From NCBI GenBank assembly GCA_001314715.1, contig LJSV01000013.1:43509-107508 (forward strand): DNA of 64,000 nucleotides, written 5' to 3'. The DNA comes from Rhodobacteraceae bacterium HLUCCA12 (GTDB lineage Bacteria > Pseudomonadota > Alphaproteobacteria > Rhodobacterales > Rhodobacteraceae). How positions within the stretch are numbered: position 1 is the first letter of the stretch; every line of letters starts with the position of its first letter. Under the pieces are notes generated by a model. That model was not told the DNA's origin and searched no databases. It saw only the letters and a list, made by a program, of their open reading frames with translations. This document shows, piece by piece, positions 1 to 7,449 of this stretch. The position numbers were made by a program, and so were the translations under genes.

Positions 1-314
1 ACATCGACGCGGACATGGCTGTCATGCGTGATCGCATAGCCGATGCCCAGCATGAAGCCGATGGCATAGATATGCCACTGGACTTCTTCGACCCAGATGT
101 AGTTCACGCCCAGCGCGTAGCGCATGGTGACGTTCACCACGATGATCAGCACCAGCGCGGCCCAGAGCCAGTTCACCGCGGCGCCAATGCCATTGATGAC
201 CGCCTCGATCATGTTGGAAAGTCGGGTTCTTGGAAACTCCAGCCCGTCGTCATAGGCGACGGGCAGTTCACCCGGTTCGCCTTGGGCATTGGGCTGCGGA
301 TTGCCATGCGCCAT
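1..314 (-). CDS. TRAP transporter small permease, DctQ family (3' end outside window)
   Basis: The 104 codons visible encode a hydrophilic start of about 35 residues and then two hydrophobic segments, the second ending in the pair of Glu and Trp residues typical of DctQ proteins (VEEVQWHIY). These subunits form the small membrane part of TRAP transporters, which use a sodium or proton gradient to import organic acids. The start ATG (314-312) has an AGGAGAGG ribosome site eight bases upstream. The binding-protein gene lies upstream on the same strand, so this is the second gene of a TRAP operon; the large permease DctM should lie beyond the window edge. The family is clear; the substrate cannot be read. 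Confidence 0.85.
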   Translation of the reverse strand, partial: MAHGNPQPNAQGEPGELPVAYDDGLEFPRTRLSNMIEAVINGIGAAVNWLWAALVLIIVVNVTMRYALGVNYIWVEEVQWHIYAIGFMLGIGYAITHDSHVRVD

Positions 315-362
315 GCAGATGCCTCTCCTATTTGTCGACCTGTTGGCGATCGCACCGGATGC

Positions 363-385
363 GGCCCGCGCCATGGGCGCGGGCC
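363..385 (-). promoter_or_regulatory. Intercistronic hairpin between dctP and dctQ
   Basis: Two perfect complementary 10-base arms (363-372 and 376-385) enclose a 3-base loop, between the binding-protein gene and the permease gene. There is no T-tract on the minus strand, so it is unlikely to be a full terminator. Such hairpins commonly stabilise the upstream message and let the binding protein be made in excess over the membrane subunits; that role is inferred. Confidence 0.5.
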
Positions 386-417
386 GATCCTGTCAGCCGG
401 TAGACCGGGCTACCGGA

Positions 418-1503
418 TCACTCCTCGACTCGGCTCTGCCAGTCGCGCGGCAGATAGCCCTGCTCTTTCCACGGACGCAGTTCTTCCTGGTATTCCATCA
501 TCGAGGAATACACGCGGCCGAACATCTCGTCTTCTTCGGACCAGCGACCAAGGACAGTCTGTGCCGCATCATAGAATGCCGCGATCTGTTCATCCGAATA
601 GGTGCGGACATTGGTGCCGCGCTCTTCGAAGCTGCTGATCACGGCACCTTGCAGGGCCTCGGCGCGGGCAACGGCATAGGCATTGCCGGCCATGCAGGCG
701 GTTTCGATCATGGCGCGGGTCTGATCTTCCAGCCCGTTCCAGACATCGAGATTGACATACAGGAACTGGTTGGTCGAGGGCTGGTGCCAGCCGGGCAGAT
801 ACAGGTAATCCGCAACCTGGTAGAAGCCGAGCTGCTCATCCACGGTCGGCAGCGAGAATTCGGTGCCATCCAGGTTTCCGGTTTCCAGCGCCTGGTACAG
901 CTCGCCGCCGGGCAGGATCGTGACCGACATGCCGAACTCGGCGAAGATCTCTCCACCGACACCCGCCGCGCGGAAGCGCAAGCCCTCCATGTCTTCGGGC
1001 GTGTTCATTTCCTGACGGAACCAGCCCGCGGTCTCGGGGCTGATCGTGCCGCACAGAACCGGATGCACGTTGTAGGGATGGAAGGTTTCCTCCAGCAGCT
1101 CCTGTCCGCCGTGATGGGTCATCCAGGCCAGAAACTCGACCGATTCCAGGCCAAAGGGCGTTGCGCCGAACAAGGCGGCGGCGGGGACGGTGCCCCATTC
1201 ATAGCCCATCCAGCTGTAGCCGGCGTCGATATTGCCTTCCGACACGTTTTCAAAGATCGACAATGCCGGCACGACGGCGCCGGGCTCGGCCACGCGCAGG
1301 TCGATATTGCCGCCCGAGACGGCGCGCAGCTGTTCGGCCACCCAGGGCATGGTGTCGCCCAGCGCGGTCAGCGTCGAGGCAAAGCTCATCGGAACTTGCC
1401 AGCGAACACGCTCTTGCGCCTGCGCCGAGGTGGCACCAGCCACGATCGACAGCACGCCGACGGCGGCCGCGGTACCCAGCAGCTTTGATGTCTTTTTGGT
1501 CAT
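418..1503 (-). CDS. TRAP transporter periplasmic substrate-binding protein, DctP family
   Basis: A 361-residue protein with a clear secretion signal (Lys-rich start, hydrophobic core, cleavage near AQA-QE at about residues 27-30) and a DctP-type solute-binding fold. The start at 1503 is preferred over an in-frame ATG 60 bases upstream because a GGAGG ribosome site precedes it and the signal peptide begins there. The segment GWHQPSTNQFLYVN resembles the dimerising TakP/2-oxoacid branch, so a small carboxylate or 2-oxoacid is a reasonable guess. It delivers substrate to the DctQ/DctM permease encoded downstream. A perfect palindrome sits in the promoter region. Confidence 0.88.
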   Translation of the reverse strand: MTKKTSKLLGTAAAVGVLSIVAGATSAQAQERVRWQVPMSFASTLTALGDTMPWVAEQLRAVSGGNIDLRVAEPGAVVPALSIFENVSEGNIDAGYSWMGYEWGTVPAAALFGATPFGLESVEFLAWMTHHGGQELLEETFHPYNVHPVLCGTISPETAGWFRQEMNTPEDMEGLRFRAAGVGGEIFAEFGMSVTILPGGELYQALETGNLDGTEFSLPTVDEQLGFYQVADYLYLPGWHQPSTNQFLYVNLDVWNGLEDQTRAMIETACMAGNAYAVARAEALQGAVISSFEERGTNVRTYSDEQIAAFYDAAQTVLGRWSEEDEMFGRVYSSMMEYQEELRPWKEQGYLPRDWQSRVEE

Positions 1504-1525
1504 TTGATTCCTCCCCAAAGGACTG

Positions 1526-1544
1526 TGGTAAGTTTTACTTACCA
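1526..1544. promoter_or_regulatory. Palindromic operator upstream of the TRAP operon
   Basis: TGGTAAGT, three T, ACTTACCA: perfect 8-base arms with a 3-base spacer, 22 bases before the dctP start codon, where the promoter and transcription start must lie. TGGT/ACCA half-sites are typical of GntR/FCD-type repressors that often control TRAP operons. The regulator gene is not in the visible part of the window, so the family assignment is inference. Confidence 0.6.
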
Positions 1545-1747
1545 ATCTTTGCTTATAACGCAACAGTCATCCTAACATAGCTGCGTCGCATGAACGCTAG
1601 CAAAGTGCGGGTCATGCCGCAACAATAGATACTCCAAACCGCATGGGATCGGGCTCAAGATGCTGGAATCTGGTGTGATTTCCGAACCATTTGACGGCTC
1701 GGCCCGCCGGGTTCGTCGCCGGCCGGCTGTGGCGGGTGGTGATCGGT

Positions 1748-2743
1748 TCAGCCGCGAAACCGGATCGGCAGATTGAACTGGTAGGCGCCGCTCAGGCCCT
1801 GTGGCGCCGACGGAATCCGCGCGCCCTGCGCCGCGCGGATCGCGGCCTGATCCAGTGCGGAATTGCCGGAACCTCGCCGCAGCGCCACGCCCAGCAAGCG
1901 GCCATCCGCGTGAACATCCAGCCGCAAATGAACCGTGCCGCCGGTGCGCACATTGGCCGGATGGCGCTGTCGTCGCTGCACCGCTGCGCGAATCTGACCG
2001 CCCCATTGCGCGATCAGGCTGCCGTTGGCGGCATCGTTGCGGTTGGCGGACTCGGCGGTGCCGGACTGGCCCTCGCTGCCGCTTGCGCCGCGGCCAGCGG
2101 CACGCTGCGCGGGGGGCGCACCGGCCGAGGGCGCAGAGCGCGTGGCCGGCGCATCGGCACGGTTGCGCGGGCGTTGCGGCGGCCGGGGTGAAACCGATGG
2201 CGCCTCGTCCATCGCCAGAGCGCGTGGTGGCGTGGTTTCCGGCAGCGGCGTCTCGATTCTGCGATGTGCCGCTTCGGCGGTTTCATCCGCGCGGGCGAGC
2301 GGGGCCAAGGCAGCGCCGCCGTCGGTGTCGTGCGATGGAATGACGGGCGGATCATCCGGCGCCGGTTCGGGCGTTTCGGGCGCTGTCGCCGGAACCGGCG
2401 CCGTGGCGGCAGAACTGCGGACCGGAGGCACATCCTGCCGATCGTCAGGCCGCGCCATGCGATCCAGCTCTGGCATGCGCGCGGGCGCGGGCTGAGGCGT
2501 TGGGGGTAACCGGTCGTCCGGGCGCGCAAGTTCTGCGGGGTTGTCAGGCTCTGTCCTGTCAGGCGGGCGTTGCCAGTCGTCAACCATCGCCGAAAGGCCG
2601 GGTGCGCCACCTTCGATCGTGATCTGGCCCTGCCCGCCATCGCCGCCACCGACAACGCCGCCATCGACGACCAGGGCGAACGCACCCAGATGAACGGTCA
2701 CCGCAACCGCAGCAAAGGGGACGATTTCGGCCAGGGCCCTCAT
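1748..2743 (-). CDS. tonB: TonB-like energy transducer
   Basis: A 331-residue protein with the TonB layout: one N-terminal membrane segment (about residues 5-27), a long periplasmic linker rich in Pro, Ala and Arg (about 50-230), and a C-terminal TonB fold (about 245-331) with the expected VHLRLDVHADGRL strand and a final FNLPIRFRG. It couples the proton-motive force harvested by ExbB/ExbD to an outer-membrane receptor. It is the last gene of the riboswitch-headed operon and overlaps the preceding exbD by four bases, so it is probably dedicated to the corrinoid receptor of the same operon. The Ala/Pro/Arg-rich linker is longer than in short TonB proteins. Confidence 0.85.
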   Translation of the reverse strand: MRALAEIVPFAAVAVTVHLGAFALVVDGGVVGGGDGGQGQITIEGGAPGLSAMVDDWQRPPDRTEPDNPAELARPDDRLPPTPQPAPARMPELDRMARPDDRQDVPPVRSSAATAPVPATAPETPEPAPDDPPVIPSHDTDGGAALAPLARADETAEAAHRRIETPLPETTPPRALAMDEAPSVSPRPPQRPRNRADAPATRSAPSAGAPPAQRAAGRGASGSEGQSGTAESANRNDAANGSLIAQWGGQIRAAVQRRQRHPANVRTGGTVHLRLDVHADGRLLGVALRRGSGNSALDQAAIRAAQGARIPSAPQGLSGAYQFNLPIRFRG

Positions 2744-3129
2744 GGTTGCCCCGATGCCGTCGTCACAAGCCCCATCTCATCCAGACCCCGCGCGCCAAGC
2801 TCGCGCATCAGGCGCGCCAGGTCTGCGGCGGCAACGCCCTGATCCGCGCGAATCAGAACGGGGCCGTCGTCGGCCGCCAGGATGTCCAAGGCCGCATCGC
2901 CGTGTGCCTCGCCATGAACCATCGCGCCATCCGGCCCCAGCCAGAGCGTTCGGGCCGAACGATCCTCGGTCGCCGGCTCGGTGCCGGTTTCGGGCGGGGT
3001 CAGGTCAAACGGCGGGGCGGGGACGATCCGGGCCGTCATCAGAAAGAAGATCAACAACAGGAAGACCACGTTGATCATCGGCAAGACGCTGTCGCGGCGG
3101 GGCCGTTGTCGGGGCTGCGGGAACTGCAT
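2740..3129 (-). CDS. exbD: ExbD/TolR-family proton-channel subunit (second copy)
   Basis: A 129-residue protein with a short basic cytoplasmic start, one membrane helix (residues about 17-34, INVVFLLLIFFLMTARI) and a periplasmic domain. The usual channel Asp of ExbD at the start of the helix (MIDVVF in the neighbouring copy) is Asn here (MINVVF), so this copy may not carry protons by itself. It works with ExbB and the other ExbD in the inner membrane to energise TonB. It is separated by one base from the first exbD and overlaps tonB by four bases. Family assignment is firm; the exact role of the divergent copy is uncertain. Confidence 0.85.
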   Translation of the reverse strand: MQFPQPRQRPRRDSVLPMINVVFLLLIFFLMTARIVPAPPFDLTPPETGTEPATEDRSARTLWLGPDGAMVHGEAHGDAALDILAADDGPVLIRADQGVAAADLARLMRELGARGLDEMGLVTTASGQP

Positions 3130-3130
3130 C

Positions 3131-3517
3131 TCAGGGCTCCACCAGAATGAGCCGGGTCAACCCCGCCGCGTGCAGGCGATCGGTCAGATCGGCCAGATCC
3201 TGAAGGTCGGCCGGCGGACGCGGTTGCAGGATCACGGGGTCGTTCGGCCCCTGCATCAGCGGCTCCAGCGCCGTGGGCAGATCATCGAGCGCGACGGCAA
3301 CCCCGTTCAGCCACAGCGATTGCGGCGCGAATTCGACCAGCCGGGGCGGCCCGCGCCAGTCGGTGTCACTGGTAGTGCCGGCGCCGGACAGCGCCAGAAC
3401 GCCCTCTTGCGCGAAACGGGCGGCCAGCATGAAAAAGATCAGCAGCAGGAACACCACATCGATCATCGGTGCAAGGCTCATGCGGCGGCGCTGGCGCGGC
3501 TCTCCAAGCGTGATCAT
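3131..3517 (-). CDS. exbD: ExbD/TolR-family proton-channel subunit (first copy)
   Basis: A 128-residue protein: basic start, membrane helix at about residues 17-34 carrying the conserved channel aspartate (MIDVVFLLLIFFML), then a periplasmic domain. The intact Asp marks it as the likely proton-conducting partner of ExbB. Its start overlaps the exbB stop by four bases, which implies translational coupling. Two adjacent exbD-like genes after one exbB also occur in other TonB loci and may give a mixed ExbD dimer; here only this copy retains the Asp. Confidence 0.88.
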   Translation of the reverse strand: MITLGEPRQRRRMSLAPMIDVVFLLLIFFMLAARFAQEGVLALSGAGTTSDTDWRGPPRLVEFAPQSLWLNGVAVALDDLPTALEPLMQGPNDPVILQPRPPADLQDLADLTDRLHAAGLTRLILVEP

Positions 3518-4140
3518 GCCGGCCTCGCGGGGGCGACGAAGATCCGGGTGGCCAGATCCTCCATTTCCGCCTGCAGGCGATCGGTGACGCTGTCAAACCA
3601 GCTCAGCGCCATCGATGCCGGGATCGCCACCGCCATGCCTGCCGCAGTCGTCAAAAGCGCCTGCCAGATCCCGCCGGCCAGCGCCGCCGGATCGGCACGG
3701 TTCCCGGTTTCCTGAAGTGCCTGAAATGCCTCGATCATGCCCAAAACCGTGCCCAGAAGCCCGATCAGCGGCGCGATCGTGGCGATTAGATCGAGCGCGC
3801 GCAGACCGCGTCGCGCGCGCGCAAGCCCGGCCCGCGCGACGCGCACCGTTTCTTCGCGCGCTGCGGGTTCGGCCAGATGGCGCAGGCTCTCCATGGCCCG
3901 GTGGGCCATGACCGCGCGCAACCCGCGACGTTGGGCAAGCCGGCCGAGGGCGGCATCCGTTCGGCCCGCGTGCCAGTCCGCGATCGCGGCCTCGGACGCG
4001 GCCCGCGACCAGGCGCCGATGCGCGCCAGATCCCATGTCTTCCACAGGATCAGGGTCAGCGTGACGACCGACAAGAGCGCGATTGCCATCATCGCCGGGC
4101 CACCACGGTCAAGAAAGTCGAGCACCGCCTGCTGGGTCAT
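3514..4140 (-). CDS. exbB: ExbB/TolQ/MotA-family proton-channel protein
   Basis: A 208-residue inner-membrane protein with a first membrane helix at about residues 13-33, a basic cytoplasmic loop, and the paired C-terminal helices of the MotA/TolQ/ExbB family (TIAPLIGLLGTVLGMIEAF, then GIWQALLTTAAGMAVAIPA). Five copies normally form the pore around ExbD. It sits between cbiZ (12-base gap) and exbD (4-base overlap), so it belongs to the same corrinoid-uptake transcription unit. A short start rather than a long periplasmic extension places it with TolQ/ExbB of the compact type. Confidence 0.9.
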   Translation of the reverse strand: MTQQAVLDFLDRGGPAMMAIALLSVVTLTLILWKTWDLARIGAWSRAASEAAIADWHAGRTDAALGRLAQRRGLRAVMAHRAMESLRHLAEPAAREETVRVARAGLARARRGLRALDLIATIAPLIGLLGTVLGMIEAFQALQETGNRADPAALAGGIWQALLTTAAGMAVAIPASMALSWFDSVTDRLQAEMEDLATRIFVAPARPA

Positions 4141-4152
4141 CGTGGTCTCCTT

Positions 4153-4827
4153 TCATCCGTCACTGATACGGCCGATCGTATCGAGCCATTCGCGCGCGCC
4201 GCGTAGAACCGCGTCGTAAACCGCGCTGCCAAGGGCACATCCGGCATCGGTGTGCAGCCCCGCATAGTCATCGCCGCCGGGGGGTGCGGCGAGGGCGATG
4301 CAATCGGTTCCGGTGCCTGTGGCCACCCCGGACGCAAGCTTGTGCCCGGCGTCCATGATCGCAGCGGTGCGCGCCTGCGTGGCGATGCTCAGCGCCTCAA
4401 GAAGGCCGGTTTGCGACAAGCCGTGATCCAGCCGGACGGCGACATTGACAGTGCCGAAGGCCGCGCCCAGATCGCGGTTCCAGTCACGCCCCGCGCGGTC
4501 CATGCGATGGCCCACGCGTTCGGCATTCGACAGCCCGACCGTGGCAACGGCGGTTGCCGCGACGGCGCCTGCATGCGCCTTGCGCTCGACAAAACGGTCG
4601 ATCCGGCGCGAGGTCAGAAGGCAGATCGCATCCCGTGCGCCGTGCGCGTCCAGTTCGGCCGTCAGCCATGCGACGACATCGCGTTCGGGGGGCAGATCCG
4701 CATTGCGGATCTCACGCCACAGGATGCGGCTTGCGCATTGAAAGCCGGGACGGTTCACCGACCAGCTGAGCACCCGGTGCTCGGCGCCAAGATCGAATTC
4801 CAGCCAGGGGCGCGCCAAGGTTATCAC
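4153..4827 (-). CDS. cbiZ: Adenosylcobinamide amidohydrolase, CbiZ family
   Basis: A 224-residue cytoplasmic enzyme with the CbiZ signatures: NADLPPERDV near residue 45, a TSRRIDRFV segment, the VGLSNAERVG stretch and the conserved GTGTDCIALA near residue 190. CbiZ hydrolyses the amide linking the aminopropanol arm, turning imported adenosylcobinamide (and in some bacteria adenosylpseudocobalamin) into adenosylcobyric acid so that the lower ligand can be rebuilt. It overlaps btuD by four bases, which ties import directly to salvage or remodelling. The family is recognised with high confidence; whether it remodels complete cobamides here is inference. Confidence 0.88.
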   Translation of the reverse strand: MITLARPWLEFDLGAEHRVLSWSVNRPGFQCASRILWREIRNADLPPERDVVAWLTAELDAHGARDAICLLTSRRIDRFVERKAHAGAVAATAVATVGLSNAERVGHRMDRAGRDWNRDLGAAFGTVNVAVRLDHGLSQTGLLEALSIATQARTAAIMDAGHKLASGVATGTGTDCIALAAPPGGDDYAGLHTDAGCALGSAVYDAVLRGAREWLDTIGRISDG

Positions 4828-5591
4828 CGGATCACCCCCAGCGGCTGAAAGATCGGGCCATCGGCGCCGCGCGCGTAATGCGCCGTGATCTGGAACACCG
4901 TGGCCAGCAGATCGGGTGTCAGGACCGTGTCGGGCGCGCCGTCGGCCACCAGCCTGCCGCGATGCAGCACCAATAGCCGTGTGCAGTGACGCGCGGCCAG
5001 CCCCAGGTCGTGCATCGAGGCCAGCACGGCCTGCCCTTCGGCCGCCTGTGCCGCGAACAACTCCATCAGGCTGATCTGGCTGGACGGGTCCAGCCCGGCG
5101 GCGGGTTCGTCGGCCATCAGGAGCGGGGAATCCTGCGCCAGTGCCCGCGCGATCAGAACGCGCGCCTGCTCGCCCCCCGACAGACGGTTCGCGGCGCGCG
5201 CCTGAAAGCCGTCAAGGCCCATGCGTGCCATGGCCCGCACCGTGGCGGCCCGATCGGCATCCGACATCGGTCGCCCCGCTGCGCGATGGGGGCTGCGGCC
5301 CAGCGCGACCAGGTTTTCCACACTGATCGGCCATGCGATCTCGCGCTGCTGGGGCAACCACGCCACCGCCCGCGCCCGCGCGGCCCGGTCCAGCACAGCC
5401 AGCGACGACTGCCCGCGTGCGGGGATCAGCCCCAGCGCGGCGCGCATCAGCGTGGTCTTGCCCGCGCCGTTCGGGCCGATCAGGCCCACGAACTCGCCCG
5501 CGCCGATCGCGCAGGTGACGTCTTGCACGACATCGCACGGCCCGCGCGCGACGCTGAACGCGTCCAGCGACAGAAGGGGCGTTCCTGTCAC
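4824..5591 (-). CDS. btuD: ABC transporter ATPase for corrinoid/iron-siderophore class uptake
   Basis: A 255-residue ATPase with Walker A (GPNGAGKT, near residue 40), Q-loop (WLPQQREI), signature LSGGEQARV and Walker B with LLMADEPAAGLD. Start is the GTG at 5591: it has a strong AAAGGAGG site and overlaps the permease stop as GTGA. With BtuC and BtuF it forms the class II importer that moves corrinoids across the inner membrane. By sequence alone it could equally be a haem or ferric-siderophore ATPase; the riboswitch and cbiZ make corrinoid the likely cargo. Confidence 0.88.
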   Translation of the reverse strand: MTGTPLLSLDAFSVARGPCDVVQDVTCAIGAGEFVGLIGPNGAGKTTLMRAALGLIPARGQSSLAVLDRAARARAVAWLPQQREIAWPISVENLVALGRSPHRAAGRPMSDADRAATVRAMARMGLDGFQARAANRLSGGEQARVLIARALAQDSPLLMADEPAAGLDPSSQISLMELFAAQAAEGQAVLASMHDLGLAARHCTRLLVLHRGRLVADGAPDTVLTPDLLATVFQITAHYARGADGPIFQPLGVIR

Positions 5592-6577
5592 AACCCCTCC
5601 TTTCTGGTGCGATAGATCAGGTGCAAAAACAGCGGGGCGCCGACCAGCGCGGTCAGGACGCCCAGTTTCAGATCGCGCTCGGGCAGCACCAGCCGCACGG
5701 CGATATCGGCGCACAGAACCATGGCCGCCCCGCCCAGCGCCGATGCCGCCAACAGCCGTGAAGGCTGCGCGCCGACCAGCGGTCGCAGGATATGCGGGAC
5801 CACCAGCCCGACAAAGCCGATGGCGCCGGCCACCGCCGTTCCAGCGCCGACGACGCAGGCGGTGCCGCCGACCAGCAGCAGGCGCATCCGCACCAGCGAA
5901 AAGCCCATCGTGGCCGCCGCGTCCTCGCCCAGGGTCAGCGCGTCCAGGCCACGCCCCAGCGCCGCCAGCAGCGCCCATCCCACCGCCATCAGGGGCAGCG
6001 CCGTCCAGACATGCAGCATCGAACGGTCAGCCAGCGACCCCATCATCCAGAACATGATCTCGGATGCGGCGAACGGGTTTGGCGAGAGGTTCAGGACCAA
6101 TGAGGTCAGCGCACCCGCCATCGCGGACACCGCGATCCCGGCCAGGATCAGGGTGATCGATCCGCCCCCCGACCCGGCCAGCAGCAGGATCAGGCCCACC
6201 GCGACGCCGGCCCCGGTCAGAGCGGCAAGCGGCAGTCCCAGCAGGAACCCGGCGGCAAGGCCCGTGTGCAATGCGATGACCGCACCCAGCGCCGCCGACC
6301 CCGAAACCCCGATCAGGCCGGGTTCGGCCAGCGGGTTGCGCAGATACCCCTGCATCGCCGCCCCCGCCAGACCGAGCGAGGCGCCGACCATGACCGCCAG
6401 CAGCGCGCGCGGCAGCCGGATTTCGCGCATGACCAGCGTCTCGGCCAGCCCCTCGCCCCGGATCAGGGCCGCGAGGGCCCGCGCCGGTGTCAGCCCCGCG
6501 GGCCCGATCAGCAGCGAGAGCGCGAACAACCCCGCCACCAGCACGCCCAGTATGGCAAGAAGCAGGGAAAAGCGCAT
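5588..6577 (-). CDS. btuC: FecCD-family corrinoid permease
   Basis: A 329-residue integral membrane protein with about ten helices of the FecCD/BtuC family. Recognisable blocks are RLPRALLAVMVGASLGLAG, GLIGVSGSAALGAV and, near the C-terminus, GAIGFVGLVVPHILRPLVG, followed by the usual LVGAPLFLHLIYR end. The start (6577) overlaps the btuF stop by one base (TGATG) and the stop overlaps btuD by four. It forms the dimeric inner-membrane channel fed by BtuF. Confidence 0.9.
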   Translation of the reverse strand: MRFSLLLAILGVLVAGLFALSLLIGPAGLTPARALAALIRGEGLAETLVMREIRLPRALLAVMVGASLGLAGAAMQGYLRNPLAEPGLIGVSGSAALGAVIALHTGLAAGFLLGLPLAALTGAGVAVGLILLLAGSGGGSITLILAGIAVSAMAGALTSLVLNLSPNPFAASEIMFWMMGSLADRSMLHVWTALPLMAVGWALLAALGRGLDALTLGEDAAATMGFSLVRMRLLLVGGTACVVGAGTAVAGAIGFVGLVVPHILRPLVGAQPSRLLAASALGGAAMVLCADIAVRLVLPERDLKLGVLTALVGAPLFLHLIYRTRKEGL

Positions 6578-7449
6578 CAGCCGCCCGCCCCGTGCAGGGC
6601 CCGCACGCGGGCGATGGCCGACAGAACGGCGGGGGTGCCGCAGACCCATTCGGCATCGCTGACGGCTGCCGATGAATGCGTGTCGCGCAGCGCGGCGATG
6701 GCGGGATGATCCAGCACGGCCTCGGCACGGGTCTGACCCGGATACCGCTGCCCCGAGATCACCGCATCGGGCATCAGCATGACAAGCTGTTCCATCGGCA
6801 GCGTGCCACCGCTCGACACGCCGGCGCGTTCGGCAAGATTGGCAAAGCCGGCATGGGTCAGGATCTCGTGCGCCAGGGTCCCGGTGCCCGCGGTGTAGTT
6901 GTTGGCGTAGTGCAAGACCGCGGTCGGGCGCGCGTCGGCCCCTGCTTGCGCATCGGGGGCGAGTGCCGCCAGACCGTCCTCGAAGTCCGTGATCAGCCTG
7001 TCGGCCTGCGCCTCGCGGCCCAGCCAGTCGCCCATGCGGGCAATGTTGTCGGGAATGTCCGCAAGCCGCTGGGCCACGGGCAGTTCGCGCACCTCTATCC
7101 CCAGCCGACGCAACAGATCGACCGTGTAACGTGCGGTATAGGGCCCGGTGACAACCAGGTCGGGGGCCATCGCGTGGATCTCTTCGGCCTGACCGTGGTT
7201 GAGGTGATACTGCCCCGCCCGGTCGGCCATGACCGATGCCAGCGGATCGGCGGCGATATGGCTGACCGAGATCAGCTGACCCGGCGCAGCCAGCAACATG
7301 GTCAGTTGATCGGTGCACAGGTTGATCGACACCACCCTGCCGGGTGGCTCTGCGGCCGCCGCCGTGGCGCCGAACAGCGCCACGGCCAGCGCCGCAAGAT
7401 CAGAAGCGCGCGGCAACGCCAAGGTAATACGACCGGCCCGGCGTGCCAT
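6577..7449 (-). CDS. btuF: Periplasmic corrinoid-binding protein, BtuF/FepB type
   Basis: About 290 residues with a secretion signal (basic start, then LAALAVALFGATAAAA, cleavage near residue 33) and the helical-backbone binding fold: VVSINLCTDQL, an IHAMAPDLVVTG block, and DAVISGQRY. The start chosen (7449) lies 50 bases inside the end of the receptor gene; it is the first ATG giving a complete signal peptide, and an earlier ATG at 7512 adds only receptor-gene sequence. It captures the corrinoid after outer-membrane transport and hands it to BtuCD. Confidence 0.85.
   Translation of the reverse strand: MARRAGRITLALPRASDLAALAVALFGATAAAAEPPGRVVSINLCTDQLTMLLAAPGQLISVSHIAADPLASVMADRAGQYHLNHGQAEEIHAMAPDLVVTGPYTARYTVDLLRRLGIEVRELPVAQRLADIPDNIARMGDWLGREAQADRLITDFEDGLAALAPDAQAGADARPTAVLHYANNYTAGTGTLAHEILTHAGFANLAERAGVSSGGTLPMEQLVMLMPDAVISGQRYPGQTRAEAVLDHPAIAALRDTHSSAAVSDAEWVCGTPAVLSAIARVRALHGAGG

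Noticed and set aside
289..1488. Long plus-strand frame opposite dctP
   Set aside because: It mirrors the codon bias of the minus-strand gene, lacks a ribosome site and resembles no protein.
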